Positions 8,920-18,502 of a stretch of 64,000 bases of DNA are shown here, in pieces. How positions within the stretch are numbered: position 1 is the stretch's first letter; every line of letters starts with the position of its first letter. The DNA lies in NCBI RefSeq assembly GCF_013393905.1, contig NZ_CP040272.1:2480001-2544000 (forward strand). The letters are read 5' to 3'. This DNA comes from Nostoc sp. C052 (GTDB lineage: Bacteria > Cyanobacteriota > Cyanobacteriia > Cyanobacteriales > Nostocaceae). The notes beneath the pieces are model-generated. The model did not search any database, was not told the origin of the DNA, and saw only the letters and a list, made by a program, of their open reading frames with translations. The translations under genes and the position numbers were made by a program.

Positions 8920-9711
8920 TTACAAACTAGTAATTATTTGTTGATAATTTGTCCAAGCTTCCCAGAAAATATAAATTGATAGTATTCCTAGAAAAATACG
9001 CAGAACTAAACTCACAGTGTAATCTGGTAGTTTTGGCAATGTGCGAGTACTCATCTGAACGCCTAAAAGACCGCCACATCCTAAAACTATACCTTGAGCA
9101 AACAGAATATTTCCCTCTAATGTGTGTCCTGTGCAGGCAGCTAAACCAGTGATGACAATCACACCTAAACTAGTTTGAATTGCTACTTTAATTTCTTCTC
9201 CCAATAGCAACATTTGCAAAGGCACCATAATCGTGCCGCCACCTAAACCAAACAAACCTGCTAAAATTCCTGCTGCTCCCCCAGTGCCAATTTTAGAAAC
9301 TAATGGGTTAAATATTGGGGATGTATTCTCTATTTTCTTAAAGGCTAGTTGCTTACGAAGCTCAATCAGATAGATATTAGTAAGTAGTATGATGCCAAAT
9401 GTAAAGAGTATTATATAGGATGGAATTTTATTGGCGAAATATACACCTATTCCAGTAGTTAGAAAAGCTGGAATTCCTAAATAGATTACTCGTTTGAAGT
9501 CAAAGTAGCCCATCCACCAATTTTGCAAACTTCCAGAGATTGAAGTAATTACAATAGCAAGGCTACTAGTAGCGATCGCCTGAACGGGAGTATAACCTAG
9601 TGTGACTAAAAGAGGAATCGTGATAATACCCCCACCTATTCCTAAAAGTCCAGCGATGACTCCCGATATTAAACCCCCACTCACTAAAATCAACCAACTA
9701 AAATCAATCAT
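8920..9711 (-). CDS. TauE/SafE family sulfite/organosulfonate exporter
   Basis: 263 aa, almost entirely hydrophobic, with about eight membrane segments in two halves. Each half opens with a glycine-rich signature: GGLISGVIAGLLGIGGG near residue 12 and GTGGAAGILAGLFGLGGG near residue 143. This is the TauE/SafE (DUF81) pattern of inner-membrane exporters of sulfite or sulfur-containing anions. It follows the sulfite oxidase-like gene by 35 bases on the same strand, which supports an operon handling sulfite. Starts at ATG 9711. Its end lies only a few bases before the start of the broken RNA ligase. Confidence 0.87.
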   Translation of the reverse strand: MIDFSWLILVSGGLISGVIAGLLGIGGGIITIPLLVTLGYTPVQAIATSSLAIVITSISGSLQNWWMGYFDFKRVIYLGIPAFLTTGIGVYFANKIPSYIILFTFGIILLTNIYLIELRKQLAFKKIENTSPIFNPLVSKIGTGGAAGILAGLFGLGGGTIMVPLQMLLLGEEIKVAIQTSLGVIVITGLAACTGHTLEGNILFAQGIVLGCGGLLGVQMSTRTLPKLPDYTVSLVLRIFLGILSIYIFWEAWTNYQQIITSL

Positions 9712-9746
9712 AAATAATTCTTTTTCTAGAGACTGACTTGGTGTGA

Positions 9747-11033
9747 TTAACCTTGTACTATCACCGGATGGCTAACAACACCTCCGTAGAGCAATCCAGA
9801 ATTATTCCACGGAACTGTAATCGGTTGTGTATTACCTAAATTGTCAGTAGCACGAGCCTGGAGAAAATATTCCCCAGGAAGTGGGTTCCATTCAATGTCC
9901 CAGCGTACCCATGCAAATGGAAAATTGGGTTCTCTCAGTCGTGCAAATTGCCAAGTTTTGCCGCCATCCAGGCTGACTTCTACACGTGCAATCTTTCCTT
10001 TCCCAGACCAAGAACGTCCACGTAGTAAGTGGGTTTTAGCAGAAAGTGTAGCTGGCCAAGCCAACTCAAAAGCGCTCTTAACATTTTGATAGGTAATCAG
10101 CTTACCTTTATATGGTGCGATCGCTGGGTAGTCTGCACCAACTAGCACCATCTGTTCTGTCACCCACTGGGTATATATCGGTGTTTCAGAAACCTCAATC
10201 CGCTCAATCCATTTAACGTTGGCGTTTCCTCCCCAACCAGGGAATAAGACACGGCACGGCTGACCATGATCTGGAGGTAATGGTTCTCCATTCATTGCGT
10301 AGACGACGAGCGAGTTATCTGCTAATGCTTTGCTAATTGGAACTACATTGCTGAACTTGGATTTATTTGTCTCTTTTGAGTCCAGCGAATCTACATCTGC
10401 ACCCTCAACGAGTACATCTTTTGCTGTAGATTTCAATCCAGCCCGCTCTAATAACATACCAAGTGGTACACCAGTCCACTCAGCCACACCAATCGCCCCA
10501 AGCCTCCACCGTGTTCCAGGAAGTGGTGTGTTGTAAGCTTCTTCAAAGAAGCGCCGACCATTAGCAGCACACTCAATGGCACAAGTGACTGAGACGGATG
10601 GCATGGCGATGATTTCATCGTAAGTAAACTCGCAAGGTGCAGAAACACCAGTTCCATGAATTTGCAAACGCCACGTAGACGGGTCAAATGGGGGAGGTGT
10701 ACTGCGGTTGTGAACATAGAACCAATCGTTTGGTACTAAATAACCACGCCCATACATCGCTTCCCAGTTCATCTCTAATGTGCCTTTGCTATGAGAGATA
10801 TACCCTGGTGGCAATGGTTTAAGTATTTTGCTGCCTTTAGTTTTAATAGCTGCCTGACTGTGAGCAGACGAAGGTTTAGCTAATCCCCCAATGGCTGTTG
10901 CGCCAACCATAGTAGCTAGTATTTTCAGAAAGCGCTGGCGCGAAATACCCGCAGCTGTACTTTTTTGCCAAATACACTGTTCAACCCGCGTTTGTACATA
11001 ATCCTCTTGATCAAAGAGGTTTTCATCGCTCAA
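9747..11033 (-). CDS. sulfite oxidase-like molybdopterin oxidoreductase
   Basis: 428 aa. An N-terminal signal (about residues 30-60) ends near SSAHSQA; then comes the molybdopterin domain (about 90-290) with IECAANGRRFF, where C155 is the expected Mo ligand, followed by LPPDHGQPCRVLFPGWGG; the C-terminal dimerisation domain (about 310-425) contains VEVSLDGGKTW. This is the SorA/SoxC/YedY superfamily, closest in layout to sulfite dehydrogenases. The export signal has S31-R-Q-R-F-L-K rather than a consecutive Arg pair, which is unusual for a Tat substrate. The start is TTG 11033, supported by AGGGGG 8 bases upstream. With the TauE gene it probably detoxifies sulfite. Confidence 0.85.
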   Translation of the reverse strand: MSDENLFDQEDYVQTRVEQCIWQKSTAAGISRQRFLKILATMVGATAIGGLAKPSSAHSQAAIKTKGSKILKPLPPGYISHSKGTLEMNWEAMYGRGYLVPNDWFYVHNRSTPPPFDPSTWRLQIHGTGVSAPCEFTYDEIIAMPSVSVTCAIECAANGRRFFEEAYNTPLPGTRWRLGAIGVAEWTGVPLGMLLERAGLKSTAKDVLVEGADVDSLDSKETNKSKFSNVVPISKALADNSLVVYAMNGEPLPPDHGQPCRVLFPGWGGNANVKWIERIEVSETPIYTQWVTEQMVLVGADYPAIAPYKGKLITYQNVKSAFELAWPATLSAKTHLLRGRSWSGKGKIARVEVSLDGGKTWQFARLREPNFPFAWVRWDIEWNPLPGEYFLQARATDNLGNTQPITVPWNNSGLLYGGVVSHPVIVQG

Positions 11034-11087
11034 GCTATTACCCCCTTTTAATTCAATACGCTTGGGTTAAAGATTATTGGTCTTTCA

Positions 11088-11107
11088 AGACGCGATAAAT
11101 CGCGTCT
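11088..11107. repeat. short dispersed palindrome (GACGCGATnAATCGCGTC type)
   Basis: AGACGCGATAAATCGCGTCT is a near-perfect palindrome. The same core recurs just after the coiled-coil gene (about 15588-15606) and in degraded form at 13322, 35387, 39425 and 45977. It is a small dispersed repeat of unknown role. Confidence 0.7.
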
Positions 11108-11200
11108 CTACATGAAAGTTTTGGATTTATTTGAACGGTATGTATTGCTTTTTAATTCGTAATTCGTAATTTAAGATACACAGAATAAGGCTTGATAAAG

Positions 11201-11298
11201 GAGCAGGGGAGAAGCAAGCGAGCAGGGAGCAGGAAGAAAAATTTTCCCCTCCGCCCCCCGCACCCTGCCCCTCTGCCTCTTTTCAATGCCCAATACCC
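11201..11298 (+). repeat. GC-rich dispersed repeat, family C, copy 1
   Basis: A low-complexity block with GGAGCAGGG units, then TTTTCCCCTCCGCCCCCCGC, then CTGCCTCTTTTCAATGCCC. Close copies lie at 23345-23433 and, inverted, at 50450-50567. Fragments of it appear inside coding sequence at 21640-21720 and in the gap at 26215-26270. Confidence 0.75.
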
Positions 11299-11305
11299 TA
11301 AAAAA

Positions 11306-12760
11306 CTAGCTATTTATGGCTGTCCAAACACCAGTTATCTGATCTTGTGTGTAGTTGGGCAAATAGTGAGCCAATCCGTTTTTAGCTATTTGAGCGATCG
11401 CATTTATAAAGCGATCGCAGTCTTCTAATGTATTATATACAGCAAAGCTGGCTCGGATAATACTAGGAATGTTGCGCGTAATTCCTCTGTCTACTTCCTG
11501 AGCAATTTCGGAGTCTTGTTCGTCTGAAATATTCTTGAGTTTGCGAATGTATTCATACGTGCAAAAAGCCCCAGCCCGAACGCCAATGCCGTATTCTTGT
11601 GCCAGAATCTCTGCTACTAAGCGTCCGTCAAACCCATCAATATCAAAGGGGATAACATGGGCTAAATTATCTCCGGGAATATGCATCTTGACACCAGTAA
11701 TCATCCCCAGCCGTGTATATGTGAATTCAACTAAAGAGTGTTCATATTGAGCAATGCGATCGCGTCCTACTGCTTCGATAATTTCAATCGCTTTGGCAAT
11801 GGCGATCGCACCCATTGCGTTTGGTGTTCCAGGATCGTGGGCCCGTTCTGTATAAAAACGCTTGATCTCCAGGTTTCTGGTGATATAAGGCAGGTTTCCA
11901 CCGCCAATTTGATAAGGGTAGGAGCTATCAAAAAATTCTTTTGGCCCTAGCAAAACCCCGGTTCCATAGGGAGCATACATCTTGTGTCCAGAGAAAGCCA
12001 CAAAATCTAAATGACATGGGTCATCATCAGCACGCATATCTACTCGTTCATGCTGAATTAACTGACACACGTCAGCAAATATCTTCGCACCATACCGATG
12101 TGCTAAAGCTGCAATCTCGTAAATCGGAGGTCTATAACCTGTAATTGTCGAAGCACCTGTAATAGTTACTAACTTAATTTGCTCGGCTTCGGGGAGATTT
12201 TGGTGTGCTTTGAAGATATCTTCAATTTCTGCAACACTTACACTTCCATCTGGCTGAGTTCTGTACTGCACAACTTCGTCCCTAGTCACCCAAGGCAGTA
12301 GGTTGGATGAATGCTCAATATCAGAAACTAAGATTTTCCCCGGTTTTTTTGCCCAAAGTGTCGCAGCTCCATTAATTGCTTCTGTTGTATTCTTCGCAAA
12401 GATTACATAGTTGTCTAAAGATGATCCTACAAAGTCTCGAATGATGTTTCGGCTAGCGTCATATTCTCGTGTAGTGATGATGGACTTTTGCCCAGAACCT
12501 CGATGCACGCTGCCATAAGTGTCAAGCATTTCATCGATATGCTGCTTGACAGTTGCAAAGGGAGTGGTTGTAGCTCCATTATCCAAGTTTACGTACTTGA
12601 CATTGTTTCCGTTGAGAGTTTTAACCTTGAAAGATAGAGACTCTTCTGTAAATAACGGACTGATTTCTTTGTCCCAAAAACTGTCAAAATTTTCTGACAA
12701 CAGCGATAGTTTGGCAGCTTCTTGCTTGATATTTGCACCCATTGCAAGTATGTCGGTCAT
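11306..12760 (-). CDS. class V aminotransferase, cysteine desulfurase-like
   Basis: About 484 aa from the preferred ATG 12760, which has GGGGTG 7 bases upstream; the frame stays open to a TTG at 12799. A PLP-dependent fold type I enzyme: K260 in SGHKMYAPYGTG is the expected Schiff-base lysine, and C400 in RAGAFCTYEYI is at the position of the persulfide cysteine of SufS-type desulfurases. It would remove sulfur from cysteine to give alanine and enzyme persulfide, though related class V enzymes act on other substrates. The N-terminal 40 residues are extra relative to SufS. It is separated from the sulfite oxidase gene by 272 bases holding repeats. Confidence 0.8.
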   Translation of the reverse strand: MTDILAMGANIKQEAAKLSLLSENFDSFWDKEISPLFTEESLSFKVKTLNGNNVKYVNLDNGATTTPFATVKQHIDEMLDTYGSVHRGSGQKSIITTREYDASRNIIRDFVGSSLDNYVIFAKNTTEAINGAATLWAKKPGKILVSDIEHSSNLLPWVTRDEVVQYRTQPDGSVSVAEIEDIFKAHQNLPEAEQIKLVTITGASTITGYRPPIYEIAALAHRYGAKIFADVCQLIQHERVDMRADDDPCHLDFVAFSGHKMYAPYGTGVLLGPKEFFDSSYPYQIGGGNLPYITRNLEIKRFYTERAHDPGTPNAMGAIAIAKAIEIIEAVGRDRIAQYEHSLVEFTYTRLGMITGVKMHIPGDNLAHVIPFDIDGFDGRLVAEILAQEYGIGVRAGAFCTYEYIRKLKNISDEQDSEIAQEVDRGITRNIPSIIRASFAVYNTLEDCDRFINAIAQIAKNGLAHYLPNYTQDQITGVWTAINS

Positions 12761-12956
12761 CTTTAGCACCCCTATTTTAAAATTGAATTTTTTGGACAAG
12801 CCTAACTGCCATAACGCTTTATTTCATGCCACAATCATCTTAATGGCAGTAATCATAGTCTTTATAACTACTTTATTACTAGTGGAAAACTCGGTTACAT
12901 AAATTATTCTTTAACAAAATGATTAAAAATGGTATCCATATTAATACTTAATTATT

Positions 12957-12992
12957 ATATTTACACTGTTAATAAAAATACAGTGTAAATAT
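12957..12992. promoter_or_regulatory. perfect 12-base inverted repeat upstream of the desulfurase-like gene
   Basis: ATATTTACACTG at 12957-12968 is repeated as its exact complement at 12981-12992 around a 12-base A/T spacer. The spacing suits a dimeric regulator (operator) or an RNA hairpin. It lies about 200 bases upstream of the desulfurase-like start. Confidence 0.45.
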
Positions 12993-13620
12993 TGTTTGTA
13001 AGTAGTTAAGTATACTTTAAACAATTTTCTTGTAGTCATTAAACAAACTTGACGCATTGAAGGCAAGTTGAGAGAAAAACCCCTCACGAACTAAACCGAT
13101 AATTGCTTACTAGAACTGCATTTACCCAGATAAAAGCCAGTACTAAGTTGTGATTACTCTTTAAAAAAGTTTCATTAATACACTTAGGTGTATTATTACT
13201 TCTTCAATAACTCTTTATAAGTATTTATTCGTGGTCAGCAGAATTTCCTAACATTCTAGTTCTGGCAGAGGCTCTTAGTTGTTTGCTGACAATTAAATAG
13301 CGATTTTCCAGCCGGAGGTAGAGACGGCGATTTATCGCGTATAGAAAACCTAAAATTTTTGCCAGTAGCCCTTAACCCAACCGTATTGTTACAGAATCAT
13401 CATTGAATAGAAGATACTTGTACTGAGATATATCCTAAGTAATAAATAAGTCAGTATATAAATGTCTTTTTAAGTACATTTATTATTTATTTCTAAAGAC
13501 AGATGCGGTTTTGAATAATAAAGTATATGTTTAGGCAGTTTTTTCACATAGAAAAACTTTATCAGCCAATACAATTTAGTTCTTAAGAGAACTCCACAAA
13601 ATAAATGATCCAAAACCCGT

Positions 13621-13747
13621 TATTGCGTTCGCCCTTGGCGTTCCCGTTGGCGTAGCCTCTCGTAGAGAAGGGTACGAAGCAAAGCAATCGCAGGGATTGA
13701 GATTGCTTTGCTTCGCTCTCTACGAGACACTACGCCAACGCAATGAC
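13621..13747. repeat. long hairpin repeat with TTGGCGTAG / TCTCGTAGAGA core
   Basis: The two halves are imperfect inverted copies: TTGGCGTAG, TCTCGTAGAGA and GAAGCAAAGCAATC on the left recur complemented on the right around a short loop near 13692. The same short words recur in other gaps (5730, 8040, 38160, 58130), so this is a dispersed palindromic repeat of Nostoc-like genomes. Confidence 0.75.
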
Positions 13748-14036
13748 AACTGGGCATTTTTTTACTTGGAGTATTCTAACTATCGGGTTTCTCCTCTCTC
13801 TTGCCTATCCTCAAAGATCGCCGGAGTTCCCCTTCTATCTATCCTTGACGGGAAAGAGCATCATAGTGTTATAACGGCATCAGTCTAGATACAAAATGGG
13901 GAACACCAATTGATAATTAATTGCTGGTGCTTGGAGAGAGTTAAACTTAGCTTCTAGAGCAAACCCTGATTAGACAGAGTTGATAAGCAATGCTAATGCC
14001 AGCACTGCTGAATATTTTTAAGCAGGTGAGTCAAGA

Positions 14037-15584
14037 GTGATGAATGAAGCTGACACCTCAAATAAGGGGGCTGTGATGGAATCCCTAAATTCTGCTAATT
14101 CGCCACAATCAGAACAGGCGAGTTGTCCCTTTTACTCAGTTGTGCCTAATGACAATCATATGGCAGTTAAAAAGCTGCCACTCCTCATGCCAGCTGAAGA
14201 TACACAATTTTCACAAGATACCACCCAGCAGGACTGGGTTGCAGAGCCGGAAATCGGCAAACAAGCACTTATTGACTCGGAGTTTCAAAACCTGCTGGCA
14301 TTGAACGAAGAATTACGTGCGGCTAACAATAAATTGTATGAACAAGTGGAGCAGCTAAAAGATAACCTAGCTGAGTCAGAAAAGGTTTTGCAGTGGCAGA
14401 AAACGCGCTCCAGCGTTAGTGAGTCAATGCTCAACCAACATACTCAGGAACTCGCTGCCGCTCAAGAACAGATAAAATCTCTATTTCAACAATTAGAAAT
14501 CGCTGTACAAACTATTCAACGCCAGGAAATTTTCACTGATACTTATAAAGCACAACTGCAAATTAGCCAACAACGCCTTGCCCAGTTAGAGCGAGAATGT
14601 ACGTTGCTACACACTAACAACAACGAACAGTCTGAGCAGCTATTGCAGTCAGAAAATGTTTGTCGGGAATTACGTACTAGACTGATGCGACAACAACGCC
14701 AAACGCTGCAATTTAAAGCAGCTTTGGAAAAATGTCTAGATACATCGGTTCCTAGCTATGACTCCCTAGAGGATGCGGCAAAACATCCTAAAGACATAAC
14801 TAGTAGCCAAGGAAGATTCTCCAGAAAAGCTCGGTCTTTGTTTCCTAATGCACAGCCAATTAAACCTTGGTCAGCAGAAGCAGAATCCTTGAGTAACGAT
14901 CTAGATAATTCTTGGGGCGAACCTTCAGCACCAATTCCATTCCAAAGAAATGAAGCCCCACCGACGCCCTCATCTCCTTGGAACTGGACAGTTAAGAAAG
15001 ACACACCGACACCAACACAACCAGAGCCATCTCCAGAAGTTAATGATTCCCCAAATACAGCGGAAGCTGTTTCATCTTCGTCGGGTTCATCAAATTTAGA
15101 TCAGCAATTAGATAGTCTAATTCAAATGTTTTTCACCTCCCAGCCCGCATCTGCATCACCACCATCTGCTGCAAAAACGGATGTAGGTGATGCGCCTATC
15201 TGGGATACTTTAGCAACAATCTTAGAAGACGATGAGGAACTAGAAAATCCGCAGAAGGAGCAGCTAGAAGCAGAAATTAATCCTCCTGTAACTACCTCCA
15301 CTTCTTGGACAACTGATTCTGTGCTTTCACCAGCAAATAATTTAGTGGTTCCCTCTACTCCAACTCACACCGAAACGCCAGTTGGAGAAGCTGAAGACTA
15401 CTGGTCAGAAGTTTCACAATTGACGAGTTTGGAATTGTCAACAACTGATTTGTCTCTAGATTCATCAGGTGATAACACCAATGATGCCAATTCACCTTCA
15501 CCAGTGGTTTATCCCCAGCGTCCACCCAAGGGGCGTAAGTCATTGGCATCTGTGGAACTACCGAATTTTCGCCCTAAGAGTTAA
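14037..15584 (+). CDS. coiled-coil protein of unknown function
   Basis: 515 aa, not recognised. Residues about 80-240 are a long Glu/Gln/Leu-rich coiled coil (LNEELRAANNKLYEQVEQL, many further heptads). The rest is Pro/Ser/Thr-rich and probably disordered, with short blocks SNLDQQLDSLIQMFF (about residue 350) and a basic end KGRKSLASVELPNFRPKS. No signal peptide, membrane segment or enzymatic motif is seen. GTG 14037 and ATG 14040 are adjacent possible starts. The look is that of a cyanobacterial scaffold or regulatory protein, but that is only a description of form. Confidence 0.75.
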   Translation: MMNEADTSNKGAVMESLNSANSPQSEQASCPFYSVVPNDNHMAVKKLPLLMPAEDTQFSQDTTQQDWVAEPEIGKQALIDSEFQNLLALNEELRAANNKLYEQVEQLKDNLAESEKVLQWQKTRSSVSESMLNQHTQELAAAQEQIKSLFQQLEIAVQTIQRQEIFTDTYKAQLQISQQRLAQLERECTLLHTNNNEQSEQLLQSENVCRELRTRLMRQQRQTLQFKAALEKCLDTSVPSYDSLEDAAKHPKDITSSQGRFSRKARSLFPNAQPIKPWSAEAESLSNDLDNSWGEPSAPIPFQRNEAPPTPSSPWNWTVKKDTPTPTQPEPSPEVNDSPNTAEAVSSSSGSSNLDQQLDSLIQMFFTSQPASASPPSAAKTDVGDAPIWDTLATILEDDEELENPQKEQLEAEINPPVTTSTSWTTDSVLSPANNLVVPSTPTHTETPVGEAEDYWSEVSQLTSLELSTTDLSLDSSGDNTNDANSPSPVVYPQRPPKGRKSLASVELPNFRPKS

Positions 15585-15634
15585 GAGAGACGCGATTAAT
15601 CGCGTCTATACAAGAGTTGGGAGTAATAAAGTGA

Positions 15635-17779
15635 CTAATGACTAATTCTTGCTTCTGACTTCGGAATTATGGCTTCTGGGTTGGTTTTTACAACTTGACT
15701 GCGCGATCGCGGTTTGCCTGTAGCGATCGCATAATTAATCGCCAATAGCCACAGCCACAAGCCTGGATTCCGGGGTTCTAGCCAAAAACCTACCCGATTC
15801 AAGAAACCCTCAAACCACGGACTCAGCAAAGCGCTAACTAGGGCATGACGACCGAAGTTGAAATAACTACCAAGCCATCGCACTAAATCTCTAGGGCCAG
15901 CAAGTTCCCAAATCCATAAAAGCAAGGCAGGATTTTTCCTGGCGGCTTTCAGTGCTAGGCGGTTAAAGGTTAACCAATCACACTTATCTTTGATGAAATT
16001 ATCTGCCACTTCTAGCGGTTCGTCTGCTAACAATCCAAAAAAGGTGTTGAGCATGGCGTTAATCCGTTGCGGTGGTAAAAATTTCCCTGTGGGCACCATC
16101 ATGCCTTTGGAAAATAGCCAAGTTACGGAAACGTTGCTTTGATAAGCGCGAATTTGGTTCAAGTGTCGGAAACTTAACAAGTCATGTTTGAGAGCAATAT
16201 CCAACAGTGTTGTTAAACGCTCTAAGTTACGAACTAGGGAACCAAAACCAGTGAAGACCAGGGGAGATTGGAGTGATGCCGCATCACCGATCGCCATCAA
16301 TCGATCGAAGGCAACTGTGCGATCGCTACTTCCGATACTAAAATGCCCCGGTATATACCCAAATGTCGGTTTCTTCCAGACCAATTTGTCCATATCGCAC
16401 CTGCGATATTCTGGCAAAATCGTGAAAAAGTCCTCGTACATCTCTAGCAAGGAACCAGGATTTTCAGCATTGACTTCGTGGTAATGAAATAAATAAATCG
16501 TCAGTTCATCACCTGCTCCAGGAAACAATTCCCAAATTAACTGCCTTCCCCGCGAAATATCCCCATGACTGTAAAGAACGTCTCCATATTGGGAATCCCA
16601 TACTCCTGGCTCAAATCCGCTCTCAATTGCTGCTCCCACTGTCGGACAGACACTATCAAAAGCACGACCACCATTTAATTGCCAAGCAATGGGCGATGCA
16701 GTTCCCATTGCATCAATTAGCAGTCGTCCACTTACTTGTTTTTCAATCTGACTGGGTAAGTGCTTGACTTTCAAAATGACTTGTGATATATCAATATCTG
16801 CACGGATAAATTCTGTTTCATCCCAGATTTCGCCACCTGCGGCTTGCAGCTTTTGCCCACACATTTGGAGCCATTTTTCGGAATCCAAGCCTAAATTTAG
16901 GACTGTGGGCGTGTGGAGGACGGGCGATCGCAGTTTGGCTGGATTATTCGCATCAAAAAACTTATTGAATCCATCTTTGTATTCCCTGGCAATGATGGTT
17001 TCTAACTCAGCGGGGGTGACTAAACCCAGGTTAACCAAGCTTTGAATCTCATCGCGCGAAATATTCCATTCTCGGTTCATCCGCCCAAAGGGCATTCGTT
17101 CCACCAGCAGGACTTTATATCCCAGTTTTGCCATCAGTGCTGCATGAATCGCACCTAATGCGCCGCCGATATAAATGATGTCGTAGTGGGGATTGGGGAC
17201 TGGCGATTGGGTATTGGGATGATCTTTTTCCCAGTCCCCAGTCCGTAGTCCCCAGTCTCCTTTACCAGAAAACACAACCTGACGCGGCTGCTGCGGATTC
17301 CGTACCCCTTCGCGCCATCGTTGTTCCCACCAATAGGCACGTGTGAGGTCATATTCACCATTGGGCATTTTCTGAAAATACTTGACGGTGAGGGGGTAAG
17401 CAGACGATAGCGTAGCAAAAATCGATTGCTGGGATAAATCAATCGCTGGCGGTTCTGGGTAATGATGCGGAAAACGGCTTCTGATTTCTTTGGTTAAGTG
17501 TCGCAGAATTTGTCCCTCTCCAGGAAAGGGTTGTTCTGCCCAACGAAACACTTTCAGATAGGTAGTTCGTTGCACTGACCAGACAAATACCGAAAGTTCC
17601 GCAGGCAAGTTTTCGGAAAGAGCCTTGCCAGCAGGTGTAGTAGCACTAGGTATTTTGAGGCGAAAGCCTTCCGAGGTAAGCAATTTTTCCCCATTTCCAA
17701 GTTCAAAATCTGTTTGTAGCCAGCTACGCACAGTTGCCATATCTGGGGTTGGAATTTCTAAATAAAGGATTTCTCTCAT
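15635..17779 (-). CDS. cruP: lycopene cyclase-family flavoprotein (CruA/CruP type)
   Basis: 714 aa. An FAD-binding fold begins at about residue 198 (YDIIYIGGALGAIHAALMA) followed by VLLVERMPFGRMNREWNISR, a signature shared by CruA and CruP; CruA cyclises lycopene, while the role of CruP is less settled. A second conserved part (LIDAMGTASPIAWQLNGG, AIGDAASLQSPLVFTGFG) is the flavin-binding end. The C-terminal 120 residues are Trp/Leu-rich and may touch the membrane. Residues about 174-197 are a low-complexity insertion derived from a GGGGACTGG-type DNA repeat. The final ISH and stop codon come from a TAATGAC heptamer array. The choice between CruP and CruA is not certain. Confidence 0.75.
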   Translation of the reverse strand: MREILYLEIPTPDMATVRSWLQTDFELGNGEKLLTSEGFRLKIPSATTPAGKALSENLPAELSVFVWSVQRTTYLKVFRWAEQPFPGEGQILRHLTKEIRSRFPHHYPEPPAIDLSQQSIFATLSSAYPLTVKYFQKMPNGEYDLTRAYWWEQRWREGVRNPQQPRQVVFSGKGDWGLRTGDWEKDHPNTQSPVPNPHYDIIYIGGALGAIHAALMAKLGYKVLLVERMPFGRMNREWNISRDEIQSLVNLGLVTPAELETIIAREYKDGFNKFFDANNPAKLRSPVLHTPTVLNLGLDSEKWLQMCGQKLQAAGGEIWDETEFIRADIDISQVILKVKHLPSQIEKQVSGRLLIDAMGTASPIAWQLNGGRAFDSVCPTVGAAIESGFEPGVWDSQYGDVLYSHGDISRGRQLIWELFPGAGDELTIYLFHYHEVNAENPGSLLEMYEDFFTILPEYRRCDMDKLVWKKPTFGYIPGHFSIGSSDRTVAFDRLMAIGDAASLQSPLVFTGFGSLVRNLERLTTLLDIALKHDLLSFRHLNQIRAYQSNVSVTWLFSKGMMVPTGKFLPPQRINAMLNTFFGLLADEPLEVADNFIKDKCDWLTFNRLALKAARKNPALLLWIWELAGPRDLVRWLGSYFNFGRHALVSALLSPWFEGFLNRVGFWLEPRNPGLWLWLLAINYAIATGKPRSRSQVVKTNPEAIIPKSEARISH

Positions 17780-17939
17780 CGTTTCCTGACATCTCCGATC
17801 AATCTACTCACTAAGACAGATTTTCTTCAGGCACAAAGTAAGGTACACTCCGCCCTATTAGTTTGGTAAAGATTCAGTGAAGAAATTTTAAGAATTTATT
17901 GAATTTATTGTTCATTTTGTATTTCTGTAAACCCACGCC

Positions 17940-18173
17940 ATGAATTATCCCATTCCAGACAGTCCCCAGGAAATTTTTGCTCTGCGACAACAGCCGATTG
18001 ATGAAGAATTAGTTGCTGCTGCGATCGCTGGAGTAATTAAAGTTGTCCGCGCTCAGGGTCAATCTTTGGAAGAATTAACCGCTCAGTTACTAGCAGATGA
18101 TCCACTGCTGGATCAGCAGCAGCGTCGCTGGTTGAGCCAATTAGTTGCCCAATCATGGGAAAAGTTCTCCTAA
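17940..18173 (+). CDS. conserved small acidic protein of unknown function
   Basis: 77 aa, acidic and helical: MNYPIPDSPQEIF, then DEELVAAAIAGVIKVVRAQG and WLSQLVAQSWEKFS. No membrane or metal-binding signature. It is divergent from the lycopene-cyclase-like gene across 160 bases. The coherent amphipathic sequence, an ATG start and a HIP1-like site inside the frame support a real gene. I do not recognise a family. Confidence 0.6.
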   Translation: MNYPIPDSPQEIFALRQQPIDEELVAAAIAGVIKVVRAQGQSLEELTAQLLADDPLLDQQQRRWLSQLVAQSWEKFS

Positions 18174-18290
18174 AACCTTTTATTATGATGAAGTTTTGGT
18201 CGCAGCATGAGATTTCTCTGTTTGCACCTAAATATTAGCGATTACATTTTAGGTATAGAAGCAACAATAGTTATCAATATGAGATTGTTG

Positions 18291-18440
18291 ACATACTCCC
18301 CGGCGTGAACGCACGGAGATTCTGGATTAATAAGTAACGAGTAATGAGTAAAAATATTTACTTATTACTTATTACTCATTACTCATTACTCCAAAGCCGT
18401 GCTAGAAGCACGGGGCTTTAAACCCATTTTTTCGGTAATT
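18291..18440. mobile_element. non-autonomous IS200/IS605-like remnant
   Basis: The left part GACATACTCCCCGGCGTG, with an adjacent ACGCACGGAG, and the right part GCCGTGCTAGAAGCACGGGGC (a hairpin) resemble the subterminal hairpins of IS200/IS605-family elements. Between them is an inverted array of GAGTAAT/ATTACTC units instead of a transposase gene. This suggests a palindrome-associated, transposase-less derivative. Confidence 0.6.
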
Positions 18441-18502
18441 GCTTTGTTATTTTTGCGTTCATGGTACAGAAGCCACTAGATTAACCATATCAGCGTTTTA
18501 AA

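Larger units (their letters stand above)
12761..14036. other. 1.3 kb gap between divergent genes
   Basis: AT-rich, with no credible gene on either strand. It holds an inverted repeat at 12957-12992, an 18-base palindrome AATACACTTAGGTGTATT at 13177-13194, a degenerate copy of the GACGCGAT palindrome near 13322, and a long hairpin repeat at 13621-13747. It must contain the promoters of the desulfurase-like and coiled-coil genes. Confidence 0.5.

Noticed and set aside
13697..13888. 63-codon frame in the 1.3 kb gap
   Set aside because: Its first part is the long hairpin repeat; no family resemblance.
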